Below are positions 33,268 to 44,983 of a stretch of DNA of 64,000 nucleotides, piece after piece; position 1 is the first letter of the stretch, and every line of letters starts with the position of its first letter. A program made the position numbers and the translations under genes. Location: NCBI GenBank assembly GCA_037127315.1, contig JBBBDQ010000230.1, positions 354,501-418,500 on the forward strand. The letters are read 5' to 3'. The notes beneath the pieces were generated by a model. The model was not told the origin of the DNA, did no database searches, and saw only the letters and a program-made list of their open reading frames with translations. The DNA is from Ascarosepion bandense (Eukaryota > Mollusca > Cephalopoda > Sepiida > Sepiidae).

Positions 33268-34464
33268 TTTTTGTGTTTTTGTGTTCATGCATTTTGGGTT
33301 TTCTCTGATTATTTGCGGTCCTCATACAGGACAGAAGTGGGAACATGGGATCGCTTGCAGGACTCCGTAGTTGACAGTTTCGGGTGCAGACTGGTGTGCA
33401 ATGTCACCGAGTTTACCTTTTAAAAATAATTCTCACGACTTATTATCATGCTGTGGTAAATGTCACTTTTGTATTGCAGAGCTAGTTGTAAAGAACGTAT
33501 GTATCAACATAACGAGCCATTCTTTAAATATAACATAACAATTGATAGAAAATCGCTTACATAGAAAAATATACAATACAAAAGCTGTTCGAAAGGAGTA
33601 ACTATGTTTGTCTATCATCCGATTCCTCCCGCCCACTGTATCTTGAACAGGAGTAGCGGTTTATCAATTGTTTTCTAATGACATTGGGATTTCCTAATCT
33701 TTCTTAAGTCTTTTCATTTTCTTTCACTCTCAGTAATATATTGCGACTTAGTGGCATTATGGTCTTGTATGGGATGAATTGATTAAAACAAAATCTCCCA
33801 AATCGATTACCAACATGAAGTCCATGTAAGAAATGCAACCTTATGCTTGTGGTGAAAGGCTCGGGGTCTTATTTATTTAAAGTTCTTAAAATACAGCAAA
33901 ACAAAAATATTACATATATGCGTAAAGCAGTTGCAACATGTCCATAAATGTGTGACTAAAGGGTTCCCTGTGCTCGTCGAAAAGTAGAAAATTTATTTTG
34001 ACAACGTAATGTCGTATGCCGTAAGAAAAACACCGGAGAAATATAGAACTGTGTCAGTTTGTTCTAATCCAACCGCCATATATCACCTGACCTTGAACCA
34101 ACCGATTATTACATTTTGCTGATCACAGCACAATACTGTTTAAATAAGAAATTTTCCTCTAACGGCAACCAGTTGCAAAATGAATCAAAGAATTTCCTGA
34201 TACGTAGCAAGAAGTTAATGGAAATAATTTTGGGTGTATAATTGGATATAATTGCTTTTTTCTTTATTTTCCTTATTTAAGTATTTGGTATTATTATTTT
34301 TTCTTTACTTTTCTTTTTTTTGAAAATCAAATAGTAACGTTGGTGAACCAAAACGGAAATTATTTGACACAACCCGATAGAATATGTTCGAATTACAATG
34401 ATGAAATTTACGCAATTTATAATTATTTTTCGACTTATTTTTCTTTCTTGTCTATGCACTTAAT
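33268..34464. other. AT-rich DNA, no gene recognised
   Basis: Short frames only; a 60-residue minus frame (34277-34459) is K/I-rich. Confidence 0.4.
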
Positions 34465-34475
34465 TTGGATCGGAT

Positions 34476-34504
34476 ATTAATATTAATATTAATATTAATA
34501 TTAA
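34476..34504. repeat. (ATTAAT)n array
   Basis: Five or so copies of the hexamer ATTAAT/TATTAA. Confidence 0.9.
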
Positions 34505-34617
34505 TCAAACATTATGCAGTGATAATGCCAGAATAAAATTTGGCACGTAACAACGCGTAAAGCTGCGGCAACTTTTCATTCAAACGTCGTATATGTGTGG
34601 TTCATTTTTAATTACAA

Positions 34618-34797
34618 CTAGCAGTATAGCCCGGCGTTGCTCAAGTGTAATGAAAGCTTTAAAACTAATCCATGGTCCTGGAGCTCAGACTCAGACGAAA
34701 GAATATTTGTGTGAAGTTTGGTGAGAATAGGATAAAAATTGTGGATTTGTATAAAGGACATACAGACAGATAAACAGACACACACACAAACATCTTG

Positions 34798-34851
<54 letters not shown>

Positions 34852-35165
34852 CAATTTCCTGCACTATTGTAAGAACTGCAACCTTGAAACTTCTGAATAT
34901 TGTTTCTTATGTCTTTGTCAATGAGTGTATCAAATTTGATTATAATCAGACTACTTCTTTTATACCGCGATTTTTTCGATTATCGATTTTCGATATTTAT
35001 CGGGGTACCTCGACACAAAACCTAGCTAAAAACACTCGCAAACGCTTATAGTACAACTGTGTAAGTTTTCAAGAAAATTGGTTCAGCCGTTTCGGAGTCT
35101 ATCCGTAATGGGTACACACACAGACACACACACACACACACAGACATACACACACACACACAACG
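34618..35165 (+). mobile_element. RTE-like 3'-end repeat in two pieces
   Basis: Piece one (34618-34795) starts TAGCAGTATAGCCCGGCGTT and continues to GTTTGGTGAGAATAGGAT and a GACA/CACA-rich end. Piece two (about 35055-35165) has GTTTTCAAGAAAATTGGTTC, AGCCGTTTCGGAGTCTATCC and a (CA)n tail. A (TA)n array (34801-34848) separates them. The TTCAGCCGTTTCGGAG phrase plus simple tail is, in my recollection, typical of RTE-type LINE or related SINE 3' ends. No coding part is visible. Confidence 0.45.
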
Positions 35166-35560
35166 TTCCATTTATAAATAAGCTTAGATTTTTTATGTCT
35201 TTTCATTCATTTTTTTGTTACACTCGTTATATAATATTCTTTCTTCCTCTTTTTTTTCTTTGTCTTACCCACTGTATTTGGTTTTCTCATATAACATTTT
35301 CTTTCTATCTTTTCTTTTTACTTTTTTATATATGCTTTCTTTTCGTTTGGTCTTCTTTATTTTTCTCCTTGATTCTTTCTCTACTGTACACGCTATAATT
35401 GCTTTTACTGCATTGTTATTTTTGTGTTTCTTTCTTCACTTTATATTCTATAATAGTTTAAAAGACTTTTAAGATAGCTCTTGCGTAGGGCTTATTTGAC
35501 GTCCATCCAATAACTTAACAGCAATGATAAGTTTGAAGAAATAATCTTGAATTCCTTACC
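35166..35560. other. pyrimidine-rich non-coding stretch
   Basis: TTTCTTT-rich. Overlapping F/L/S-rich frames (35078-35398, 35215-35472) are composition artefacts. Confidence 0.6.
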
Positions 35561-35571
35561 AAAAATCTGGT

Positions 35572-36470
35572 GTGGGCGACAAAGCTAACCTTGCAGCTGA
35601 GCTTGGAAAGGACCTACAATCCGTAGTGGACTGGGGTAAGAAATGGCTCGTAAATTTTAATGCTTCTCAAACGAAGCTACCATTAATTAATCATCATAGA
35701 CAATCGCACCTACCTCCTATTAGCATGGACCAGGATTGCCTCCCAGAGAGTAAAACACTACGCCTCCTTGGTCTCACATTTTCAGCGGACCTCAAGTGGA
35801 ATGACTATATCGAATCCATTGCTCAATCCGCTGCTATGAAAGTCGGTTCTCTGTGTAGGGCCCGGAAGTTTTTTCCGTTTGAATCTATCCTGCACATTTA
35901 TAAATCTATCATCCGCCCGTGCATTGAATACTGTTGCCATATCTTGTCGGGTGCCCCTGCTATTCTCCGTGATCTTCTAGACAAGGTACAGCGGAGGGTC
36001 TGTAATGTGATCCTTACCGAATTAGCAGACCGCCTGCAGACTCTCTCTCACCGGCGCGACGTGGCTTCCCTGTGTCTCTTCTATAAATACTTTCTCGGCT
36101 TCTGCTCCGATGAACTTAGATCACTGGTGCCCCCTAGGTTCGAATTTGCACGAGATACTAGATTAGCAACTAGATCCCACCCTTTTACAGTGAAACCGAT
36201 AAAATGCAACCTTTTACAGTGAAACCGATAAAATGCAACCCCGACGGCTACAATATCCAGGGGTTTAAATGTAAGGTCAATAGACACCTCCTAACAAACT
36301 AACTTCCATTCTTTCAACCACTCTTCTCACCCACCCAACTATCTATCACCCCCGCTTTTGACATATATCTCTATCTAACAACTCTTCCTATTTATCTCCC
36401 CCTATGTAGCCCCAAGCGCAATAGTGGCAGTGGAATGCCTTGCTTGGGGTGAAATGATTAAAAAAAACTC
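35572..36470 (+). pseudogene. Jockey-like LINE, C-terminal part and 3' end (copy 2)
   Basis: A 216-residue frame begins with LAAELGKDLQSVVDWGKKW (the region after the YADD box in Jockey-group RTs). It continues with [48 protein letters not shown] and SHPFTVKPIKCN. A 29-bp tandem duplication (two copies between 36182 and about 36240) then shifts the frame; the downstream frame resumes as DGYNIQGFKCKVNRHLL. The segment with the WNSLP-type motif, present in copy 1, is missing here. The 3' end is TATGTAGCCCCAAGC...AGTGGCAGTGG...CCTTGCTTGGGGTGA plus an A-rich tail at about 36455-36470. The 5' part with the endonuclease and catalytic boxes is absent. Confidence 0.83.
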
Positions 36471-36900
36471 CATGGAACTTAAAAACCTCACTTTAACTCT
36501 GTTTCGGTCTCCAACTTTAGTTCCGGTCAGCATACCGATTTGGGCCGCATACCGATTTGGGCCGAAATTCTAATTCAGGCGGAAAACTGAGTTTTCATAT
36601 CACAAACTCCATGAAACTTCACTCCTGTTTTGTTCTTTAAATCCCCAAATGTACAAAACTTCAAAACTTCACGTCACAAAACCCCCTTCTTTAAAAATGA
36701 TTTTTTTGTTATTTTGAAAAAAAATAATTTCTACAGTTCAAAAAATGTTGGGGATTTTAAATTGAATTGAAAAGAAAAATGTTTAAGTTCACAAGGTTCT
36801 TGTGTTGATTTAAACTCATTTTTTTAATTAATATCAGTAATTTCTTTTTCAGTTATTTTAAAATATGAATCTTTAACTGTTTTCTCCACATCTGAGCATC
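36471..36900. other. AT-rich DNA with a 17-bp tandem pair
   Basis: GCATACCGATTTGGGCC is present twice in tandem at about 36531-36564. No gene recognised. Confidence 0.6.
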
Positions 36901-37683
36901 ATTTGCTGTTTATTTATTTAGATTCTACTTTTGCTAACGTTTTTCTTTTCTAAATTTATAACGATCAATTCTTTTTCTGGGCACCCACTTTTTTCCTTTC
37001 CCTACTATCAATCTATATTTTCTTTCTTTTTTTCTGAGCGCCTTCTTTTTTTTTTTTTTAACTTTCTTTGTGTTAAAAAGTATATTTACTTTTTTTTATC
37101 TTTTTTCTTTCCTTTTGTATTTCTTTCATGCCTTACGTACGATATATGTGTTTTTTTTGGTGACAATTCTTTTTAGATGTATTCTCCTGTTCTCTGTGTC
37201 TTTTCAGTACATTTATTCTCTTTCTTCTTTTTTTCTTCTTTGTCAAACACTGTCCTTGCATTTATCTTATTCTCTTCTTTTTATCTTTATTTATTTCTTT
37301 CTTTATTAAGTTAATTTCTTTACTATAAAAAGTATATTTCTATTTTTTATCTTTCTTTCATTCATTTTTCTTTATTTTTACTTGCATCACTATATTTATT
37401 CTTCCTTCCTTTCTTTTCTTTTTCTTCTTTGTTTAACACTGTTTTTGTCTTTCTAGCTTTCTTTCTTTTTTCTTTTTTATATAACTTTCATTCTCTTTCT
37501 AATTCAATAGTGTTTACTTTCTTCGTTTCTATATTCCTTTTTCTCTTTCATTCCTTCTTTGTTGCATCTATTACTTCTTTATGTTATGCATTATTCCTTT
37601 GACATAGTATCTTTCTTTTTTTTTTGCTCTATTTCATTTTTCTTTCCTTGCCTTACAAACAATATTTATTTTTTATCTTTTTC

Positions 37684-37722
<39 letters not shown>

Positions 37723-37778
37723 TAACAAACCATTTTCCCTAATTTCCTTTCTTTAACGGATCGTCTTTCATAATCCTC

Positions 37779-37818
<40 letters not shown>

Positions 37819-37884
37819 TTTTTCTTACAATAATGCATCATATATCGTTTACACTTCTTTCTTTCTTCCTTTCTTTCTTTCTTC

Positions 37885-37915
<31 letters not shown>

Positions 37916-38064
37916 TAACAAACCATTTTCCCTAATTTTCTTTCTTCTTTCATAATCCTTCTCTTTCTTCTATTTTTCTTTCTGTTATTTTTCTTTCTTT
38001 CTTTCTTTCTTTAACAAACCATTTTCCCTAATTTCCTTTCTTTAACGGATCGTCTTTCATAATT

Positions 38065-38116
<52 letters not shown>

Positions 38117-38280
38117 ACAATAATGCATCATATATCGTTTACACTTCTTTCTTTCTTCCTTTCTTTCTTTCTTTCTTTCTTCCTTTCTTTCTTCCTTTCC
38201 TTCTTTAACAAACCATTTTCCCTAATTTTCTTTCTTCTTTCATAATCCTCTCTTTCTTCTATTTTTCTTTCTGTTATTTT

Positions 38281-38312
<32 letters not shown>

Positions 38313-38570
38313 TAACAAACCATTTTCCCTAATTTCCTTCTTTAACGGATCGTCTTTCATAATCCTTTCTTTCTTTTTTTCTTTCTTTCTTTCTTTCTTT
38401 AACAAACCATTTTCCCTAATTTTCTTTCTTCTTTCATAATCCTCTCTTTCATCTATTTTTCTTTCTGTTATTTTTCTTTCTTTCTTTCTTTCTTTCTTTC
38501 TTTCACTAATGCATCATATATCGTTTACACTTCTTTCTTTCTTTCTTTCTTTCTTTCTTATATCTATCGA
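36901..38570. repeat. pyrimidine megatract with higher-order (TTTC)n structure
   Basis: About 1.65 kb of almost pure T/C on the plus strand. From 37.68 kb it becomes ordered: (TTTC)n blocks alternate with a module starting AACAAACCATTTTCCCTAAT (at 37724, 37917, 38013, 38207, 38314, 38401). A second module, TAATGCATCATATATCGTTT, recurs at 37831, 38121 and about 38508. Matching modules recur about 290 bases apart (37724/38013, 37917/38207, 37831/38121), so a unit of about 290 bp was duplicated. The F/S-rich frames here are not genes. Confidence 0.93.
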
Positions 38571-39119
38571 TATGCATATTTTCTATTTTCTGCAAGGTTG
38601 GTTATATTCCGCCTATTTTCATGATCAGGGCTTTAAAATTCTAAACAAGTTCCAAAATTTATGATTTCAAGTAAATGTCACCTTCATGAATATATGTTCT
38701 TTATTTATAATTATTTTCAGATTGTAAAGCTCCAGTTTTATTCTTCTTAAGCAAATCTGTTTTTTCCGCGTTCGGAAGGTTGGCTTTCGTATGTCGATTA
38801 TAAAATGGCAAATAACAGGTCAAAATAAATCCAATAAATTTACACAGGAAATCAAATTCAAAATGAAAACACTTCGGTAAACAGGATTCAAAAATATTCA
38901 ATCTTATACAGTTCTGTTAACGGTGTGCATATAGCATGTCTATACGATAAATATATTTGTCCTGTAGCGACATAACTTGCGAAAGGGACCTATGTTTACA
39001 GTATATTTTTAAACAATTCTGGGCCAAATAAACGACCCAAGAGCCACTACTGATATATCAGTGCTGCTGTTATATTGACGTAAGAATTGTTCCTTAACGG
39101 ACATCCTTAGATATAAAGA
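38571..39119. other. AT-rich DNA, no gene recognised
   Basis: Short unrecognised frames only. Confidence 0.4.
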
Positions 39120-39680
39120 TATGACGCCATAAGGAAATGGTTAATAGTTATTGAATTGTCCTTCTGTCAGACATAACCGATTTTTCTACAAATTAACAGG
39201 TTTTATTCAGAATTATCAGAAGGTTATAAGATAGTGTAGATTTGTGGAAGAATAAAAGTATGCATTTCCTATGTTCAAAGAGAAAATTGTTAATGGAAAA
39301 GAATAACATAATAAATTGGTAGAAGTTAAAAGTTCACGAGAAACAGTATTCAGAATTTAACAAGAGTTCGTCGGATTCCTTGCAAAAGTGAATTTATGTG
39401 TACGTAGGCAGGAACGTACGTGTATATGAGCGTTTATTGCTGGGTAAATTGTCTTTGAAGTTATCACTCAGGATAAAAGCTGAAGAAGAAAAATAGTGAG
39501 AGGTGTGAGAGAAAGAGAGAGGCAATAATAATAAAGATCGCTTGACATTTGTCAAGGGTACGTGTTAATTACGCTCGTCTCTGACGATAGCTAATTTTGC
39601 TACGTATTTTATTTCGTTTGCTGGGGCTCCAATAGTCATTTGGAAATTCACTCTCGGATGTGATTCTGTCCTTTCTATTT
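39120..39680. mobile_element. diverged LTR-like sequence
   Basis: In order, GGTTAATAGTTATT, CAGACATAACCGATTTTTCT, AAAGAATAACATAATAAAT and GGTAGAAGTTAAAAG parallel the solo LTR at 44.98-45.62 kb. TTAATTACGCTCGTCTCTGA parallels TTAATTACACTCTTCTCTTG of the LTR at 60.25 kb. Ends and target duplication were not found, so the limits are approximate. Confidence 0.38.
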
Positions 39681-40139
39681 TGTTTTTATATGTTTCTTAG
39701 TTTTCTATTAACTGAAAAACATTTTGCATCGAGGTGTGAAATTTTGCGTGTTTTGTGTGTGTTAAGCAAAGATTGTACATTCGAGAGAATCGTTTATTTC
39801 TAACAAAATCAATGGGTCAGTGCTTAGCATTCGAATATTTAATTCTAGATCTTGTTTGGTTCTCTAGAGATATTATAATTGTAGCGACTTGGTTTTGTGT
39901 GATTTTTCGGTATATCAACCTAAGTGATTTATTTAATGCCGACGAGGTTTTTACAATAGGTTTGTATAGACTTTGTATTCTTTGTAAGTAATAAGTTTGC
40001 AGATCAGTTTTTGTTGACGGATCTTGCTAAAGTGAGTGTTTTTTGAGAATCAGATGTTTTACTTTTTTTTTTCAAAATTGTAATACTAGTATGTTGGTAG
40101 AGAAATATTTTGACCCAGGTTGGGTATGAACTATTTATG

Positions 40140-40910
40140 TGTTGGGACGCCCGCGCCTATTCGGCTACAATGGACTATTCCATTACTATGTAAAGTAATG
40201 GTGGCATCTACGTAGGAGGGTGTGCCGAGCAGCCGGCGCTTCTTGATTTCGCCGTTTGGCGGAATACAGCGGCCACTCTGTTTTTTCTGGGATGGACAGT
40301 TCTTACTAACATTGATTATTATTTTAGTTAAAAATTTGTTGTATTTTCAGTTGATTTTTGGGTTCATTCCCCTCCCATCATTTTTATTTTTCATTAAATA
40401 TTTTATAATATTGTACATTATCTTGTACATTTATTTTATATTGTATATAAATACATTTTTATTGTCATGGGTTAATTTCCCCCACTTTTTAGGTGTCCCT
40501 TGTAAGTTTCTGGCATTGTGGTGTACGAAGGATTGGGAGTAGATGGATGGGTTCTTTTGGTGATTCTGCAAATTGTAACGAGTGAATGGGTCGCGATAGT
40601 GTTTAGCTAGGTATAGGATAGTTAAGCGAGAACCAACCTCTCTCCATCCCCTTTTAGGCCTTGTGCCATAATTTTGTATTTTATGCAAAATAAATAGAGT
40701 GTGCCGAGCAGCCGATCGACAAGTCAGTCGTAGACTTCCGGTGACGACCCGGAAGTACCCATTGCTCATACTACGTCTTACGACGGTTGAGACGATTAAC
40801 CTTTATTCTTGTATTGGATACTAATAACCTTTGTAAATACTATTTTCACGGAATACAACAATTAACCTATTCCTGTTGTTGAGTTATTTATTCTTACTCA
40901 TGACATAACA
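40140..40910. mobile_element. solo LTR with 5-bp TSD
   Basis: Starts TGTTGGGACGCCCGCGCC and ends ACTCATGACATAACA, so the outer four bases TGTT/AACA are inverted repeats. It is flanked on both sides by TTATG (40135-40139 and 40911-40915), a perfect 5-bp target duplication. Inside are GTGTGCCGAGCAGCCG twice (near 40228 and 40699) and AATAAA near 40689, consistent with an R/U5 region. There is no coding sequence and no second LTR, so recombination probably removed the interior. A 5-bp TSD fits Ty3/gypsy-type integrases. Confidence 0.82.
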
Positions 40911-42029
40911 TTATGTTATACATTCTTTCTGTGCATATATTTCTTTTGGGAACCAACGATGACTACAGAGACGAATATTAAACTTGTAAACACTTCAACG
41001 GGGTAACATATCGCTTTTTCTTCTTCAGCGACAACAGACTGCAACAAATTTGACGGCGTTTTCCTTTCATAAATGTCGGTCATATAAGTTTTGTAACAAT
41101 TCGGCGAGAACCGGATTCTGATTATCCTCTTCCCATAAGATAAAATCGAAACATGCTGCAATCAAAGTGATATCAGAATGACTGTTTTTCTCCTCTGATA
41201 AACTCGACAGACATCAATATATAGATTAAAATTATTCCATTAATTTTAACCTGGTCTTTTAAACAAAGCTGTAATTTGGTCGTGGATTGAAATGTTTAGT
41301 CAGGCTATCAATACAGACGCATACGAGCAAGCACACAATCACCGAAGCGGTTAGTCAGCCAAAACGGTTGCTGTCTGCTCTCTCCAACGGTAAAACACAA
41401 ACTGAACTGCTCTCTGTGACAGCTGACGGCACTTATAATGATGTACTCACTGACACCTGTAGCTTTCGATGCACTCCGTTGACACTTCTGACCTTTCTAG
41501 TCAAAATAAACAATCAGCCAGCACCTGCGTTGCTTTGCACCCACAGACATCATCCAGTGCAAAATACACTTTCTGGTAATATTCCACACCGACCAAGGCA
41601 TTATACAATACAGATATTCTCTCTTTTTTTTTAATGTTCACCCATAAACATTTTAAGTGCCTTTTTTCCTCTTCTCTTTTTCTTGCTTATGACCAAAGCC
41701 TCTCCATTTTATCTACGTCACTGTACAACCGTTTACATAATACGACATCACGATAACAGATGCAAAATTCATACCATGTGTGACAACATTTCTCCCTACA
41801 TTGTGCGCATCTGTCTACGTTGTTGATCTCATTTTTTTATGTAAACTCTAAGTTAGTCTCATAACTTAGGCATAACAATGAATCAGACCAGAAGACGATT
41901 TGCATAACATATGTTTACCGCTTCTCCTTTCTTTTTTCTTCTTGTTAACTTCCACTGAGAAGCGTTGACACCCTGACCTGGAATAATGGTTAGCACCAGA
42001 ATAATTACAACATAGCAATAAGCTTTATC
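40911..42029. other. DNA with unassigned frames
   Basis: A minus 81-residue frame (40916-41161) and a plus 115-residue frame (41287-41634) have fairly balanced composition but no motif I recognise. They could be decayed transposon or exon pieces. Confidence 0.3.
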
Positions 42030-42125
42030 CAGGTTACACTTAGATGTGGCACCTCTAAATCGGAGGCCTTGCGCTCGGTTGCAGTTTATAGACATACCCA
42101 GGACATGTAGTGATATGGGAAGCAT
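42030..42125 (-). repeat. dispersed repeat, family I (copy 1)
   Basis: GGCCTTGCGCTCGGTTGCAG and TATAGACATACCCAGGACA match GGCCTTGCTGCCGGATGCAG and TACGGTCATACCCAGGACC at 50.48-50.52 kb. As written both lie in the same direction on the plus strand; the true strand of the element is unknown. Confidence 0.5.
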
Positions 42126-42329
42126 CCTTTCGGGAGTCTATTCGACAGGGCAGAGATTCTGGGGAAGAATCTTTGTTAGTTGAATAAAATCCTCGAAAAT
42201 AAAATACGAAGAAACGGAGAATTTTATACTGTGTATATGGATTGATTTCTTTTTATTACGAGCAGTTAACATTTTTTGAATTCTAAGAAATTCTTTCTAT
42301 TTTTGAGGGTGGAGGGTGAATAATAATGA

Positions 42330-42613
42330 TTTTCTGAACAAGTACTTCAACTTAACTAATAGCTAGACTTTGAGTAGAGGTGGATTCATACTACCTCAAT
42401 GGCTATTCGAGTGTAAGAGTGTATGATAAACTCGACTAGAATTGAAACTCTGCTCACTGATTTCCGATTCCGAGCCAAATTTCAGTACACCAAATGCCCA
42501 CCCACGCTTAAAAAACTCGTATTCCCCTTTGGACACCATTATACGTGCTGACCTGTCTTGACGTTGCTTAACTTCGGTAACTGAACGGGAACCGGTATTT
42601 CAACGTGATATAC
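42330..42613 (-). mobile_element. 5S rRNA / tRNA dimeric SINE (minus)
   Basis: On the minus strand: 5S-like head GGTATATCACGTTGAAATAC, CGGTTCCCGTTCAG, CGAAGTTAAGCAACGTCAAG (42613-42508). The tRNA-like unit follows with GGTGTACTGAAATTTGGCTC and GAGTTTCAATTCTAGTCG. The body has GTATGAATCCACCTCTACTC to about 42330. This is the same 5S-tRNA-body order as the copy at 25.40 kb, with a more diverged body. Confidence 0.78.
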
Positions 42614-43232
42614 CAAAATCATGTTTATATTAAATGATGCATCCTACTGTAAAAAATCTGATTTGATGGAACTAAAGCATGCAGTTCGTCTGAAACTAGA
42701 GATAGCATAAAAGATATTACTAATTATTCGAGTGTGGGGAAATGGTTGTCATTTGGAAAATAATTCAACACCTATTAACCTGTGGAAACATTTTAACGAA
42801 GCTGGACAGAGCAGACTAGAAATTTATATTATATATTTAAGTTTTACTGTCTAACACACGGCTCCACTTGTTTTTAACTAAACCTGCTCTATTAGTTAAA
42901 CCTCGACAAATTTTCTGATGCAAATTAGTTTTACCGGTAACTCACAATTTATTGAGGTGTATGCAAGTTAATAGCTGCCATATATAGTCAATTCTTGTGA
43001 TGAAAATTAGGTGAAATTAACCATGAAAAAAAGCATTTTACTTAATGGTTACGTTATGTTTTTAATGAAAGCCATCAAAAACTTTTAATTTATTTAATGG
43101 TTATTTAATGGTAGTCATTACATAAAGTACAGTAATGATAGAGAATTCCCTAGGTTACCCGAAATGATTGCCTTTAAGCATGAAACTTACTGTAGCAATA
43201 TGCGGGAAAGATCAACCATATAATTTCTATTT
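42614..43232. other. AT-rich DNA, no gene recognised
   Basis: The only structure is a local direct repeat around TTTAATGGTTA (43043-43110). Confidence 0.45.
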
Positions 43233-43234
43233 AT

Positions 43235-43308
<74 letters not shown>

Positions 43309-43318
43309 TGTGTGTGTA
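43233..43318. repeat. (TC)n (TA)n (GT)n compound array
   Basis: TC to 43256, TA to about 43277, GT to 43318. Confidence 0.96.
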
Positions 43319-43444
43319 TTACCGGTAGCATAGTTGTAATTTTCATGCACAATATCATCTTCAGAATAACCACCTGATGATATTGACTGAATTTCAATTT
43401 TACTGCTTTGTCGGTTATTAATGCGAGAAGATATTTCTGTATTA

Positions 43445-43620
43445 TAAAAACTTTATTTGGAGAAGTAACTTATTACTTAACCCATATCTATGAGAGAAAA
43501 GGTAGATTCATACATTTTTAGATGCATTTACGCATAAGTGAATATACTTAACCAAACAGAAATTAAAACTCGGGTTTTAAATTAACAATTCCTGGTCACT
43601 ATTCAATTTCACCATCAGCA
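43445..43620 (-). mobile_element. SINE body fragment related to families A/B
   Basis: Minus strand: GAGTTTTAATTTCTG, TATTCACTTATGCGTAAATG, GTATGAATCTACCTTTTCTC and ATGGGTTAAGTAATAAG, in the order of the 5S/tRNA SINE body. The 5S and A-box parts are absent. Confidence 0.55.
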
Positions 43621-43636
43621 CACTGAAGAACACTAC

Positions 43637-43640
<4 letters not shown>

Positions 43641-43687
<47 letters not shown>
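43641..43687. repeat. (TA)n array
   Basis: Uninterrupted TA run. Confidence 0.96.
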
Positions 43688-43692
<5 letters not shown>

Positions 43693-44449
43693 TGATGATA
43701 ATGGTAATGATGACCACCACGTCCTTTTCGAGTATGAACATCGCAAGTAATCCTTACAAGAATCACTTACGATATCAAACAATAACGTGACATGAAATTG
43801 GTAAATAGGAGAACGATATTGCACTGGTTCGAATTCAATTTCTGCGTAATCACAACATATAGACAAATATCATCAGCATCATTAAATGTTATCAATTCGT
43901 ATGTTTTAGATTAGAGTTTCCTTCTTACTGGCTTGATAACTTCAGAGATTAGTAAATGTTGTTAAAAACAATTAAATGATTGCCAAACTACTATGGAATA
44001 TCTAAATTCCAATATGTCACGGAACGTTGAACTATCTCCCCAAAGATGAAAAACAGACAAAACTCGCCAAAATACTATCCTCGTTTGATTCTTGGAGAGG
44101 ATCTCTGACGGTTCTATGCCGAAGGACACAGTCTGGACGAGATCCCTACTTCTCATATGCATCGTTTGCGGGGAATTTTTGCCCAGGTACACTCTCACAG
44201 CAAGGCTCAAGGTAAAGTTGGCCTTGTGCCTCATCCTGCCGTAGTGTGAAGACTGAGGTAAATACCATCCTGAAGAAGAGACGGAATGAGGTAAGAATGT
44301 GGTTCTAGAAAAAAGCTGAGAATTACTTGAGCAGACTTTGTGAAAAAGGGGAATGATTCAAAAGTTTATGATAAGCTGAATAGGGAGATTTGAAGGAAGG
44401 TTTTCTTTCGATTATTTTTGATTAAGTCGATTATTGTTTTTTTTATTAA
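43688..44449. other. DNA with no recognised gene
   Basis: 44.02-44.33 kb is less AT-rich and has complementary frames on both strands (44027-44215, 43962-44234), neither recognised. Confidence 0.35.
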
Positions 44450-44550
44450 GCATAGCATAGATGTGGCACAAAGCTGAAGGCAGGAATCAGCCAGTAGAGA
44501 TCGAACTGACTACTCAAAAGAGCTTCAAGACACATGGCAGAAAGTCTATT
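44450..44550 (-). mobile_element. SINE family C, 3' part (minus)
   Basis: Minus strand: GAGTAGTCAGTTCGATCTCT (B box), ACTGGCTGATTCCTGCC, TTCAGCTTTGTGCCACATCT then ATGCT. This parallels the plus copy at 19.77-19.84 kb. Confidence 0.6.
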
Positions 44551-44983
44551 TTTATTAATAAAACTTCTTCAAGTTCTGGGTCATTTGAGGTGGGCTCATG
44601 ACATATGGAAGTCTGTTATCTGGGTAACCGTTAGGTAGCCTCAACATTAAGCTATACCTTGGTTAAATTAGTTGTTGCCGAAACGTTTAGTGCAGTCTGT
44701 TTACTATCCTTTGCTGTCATGAAATGTAATCTATACCCAGCTCGACTAAAGTACTTTTCAGTGTTCCTAATTTCTTGTAGGTAAGCCTTTTATATGTTTC
44801 TCCTTTTTAGTCACTAACCAAATCATTAAAATTAAAATAAAACCATTTTTGTGTACTATAAAATCTAGTCGGTTTTCTTCTCTTTCAATTCACTTTTCTT
44901 TACCTAATTTCTTTTGTCGCACACGTGACAGAAGATATAGCAAATAGTGTCTTAATATATATTATAATAATATATGCTTGTAC

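Noticed and set aside
36931..37756. Several F/S/L-rich frames resembling membrane proteins
   Set aside because: Composition artefact of the (TTTC)n pyrimidine tract.
41287..41634. 115-residue plus frame as a gene
   Set aside because: No homologous motif, no neighbouring exon signals; kept only as unassigned sequence.
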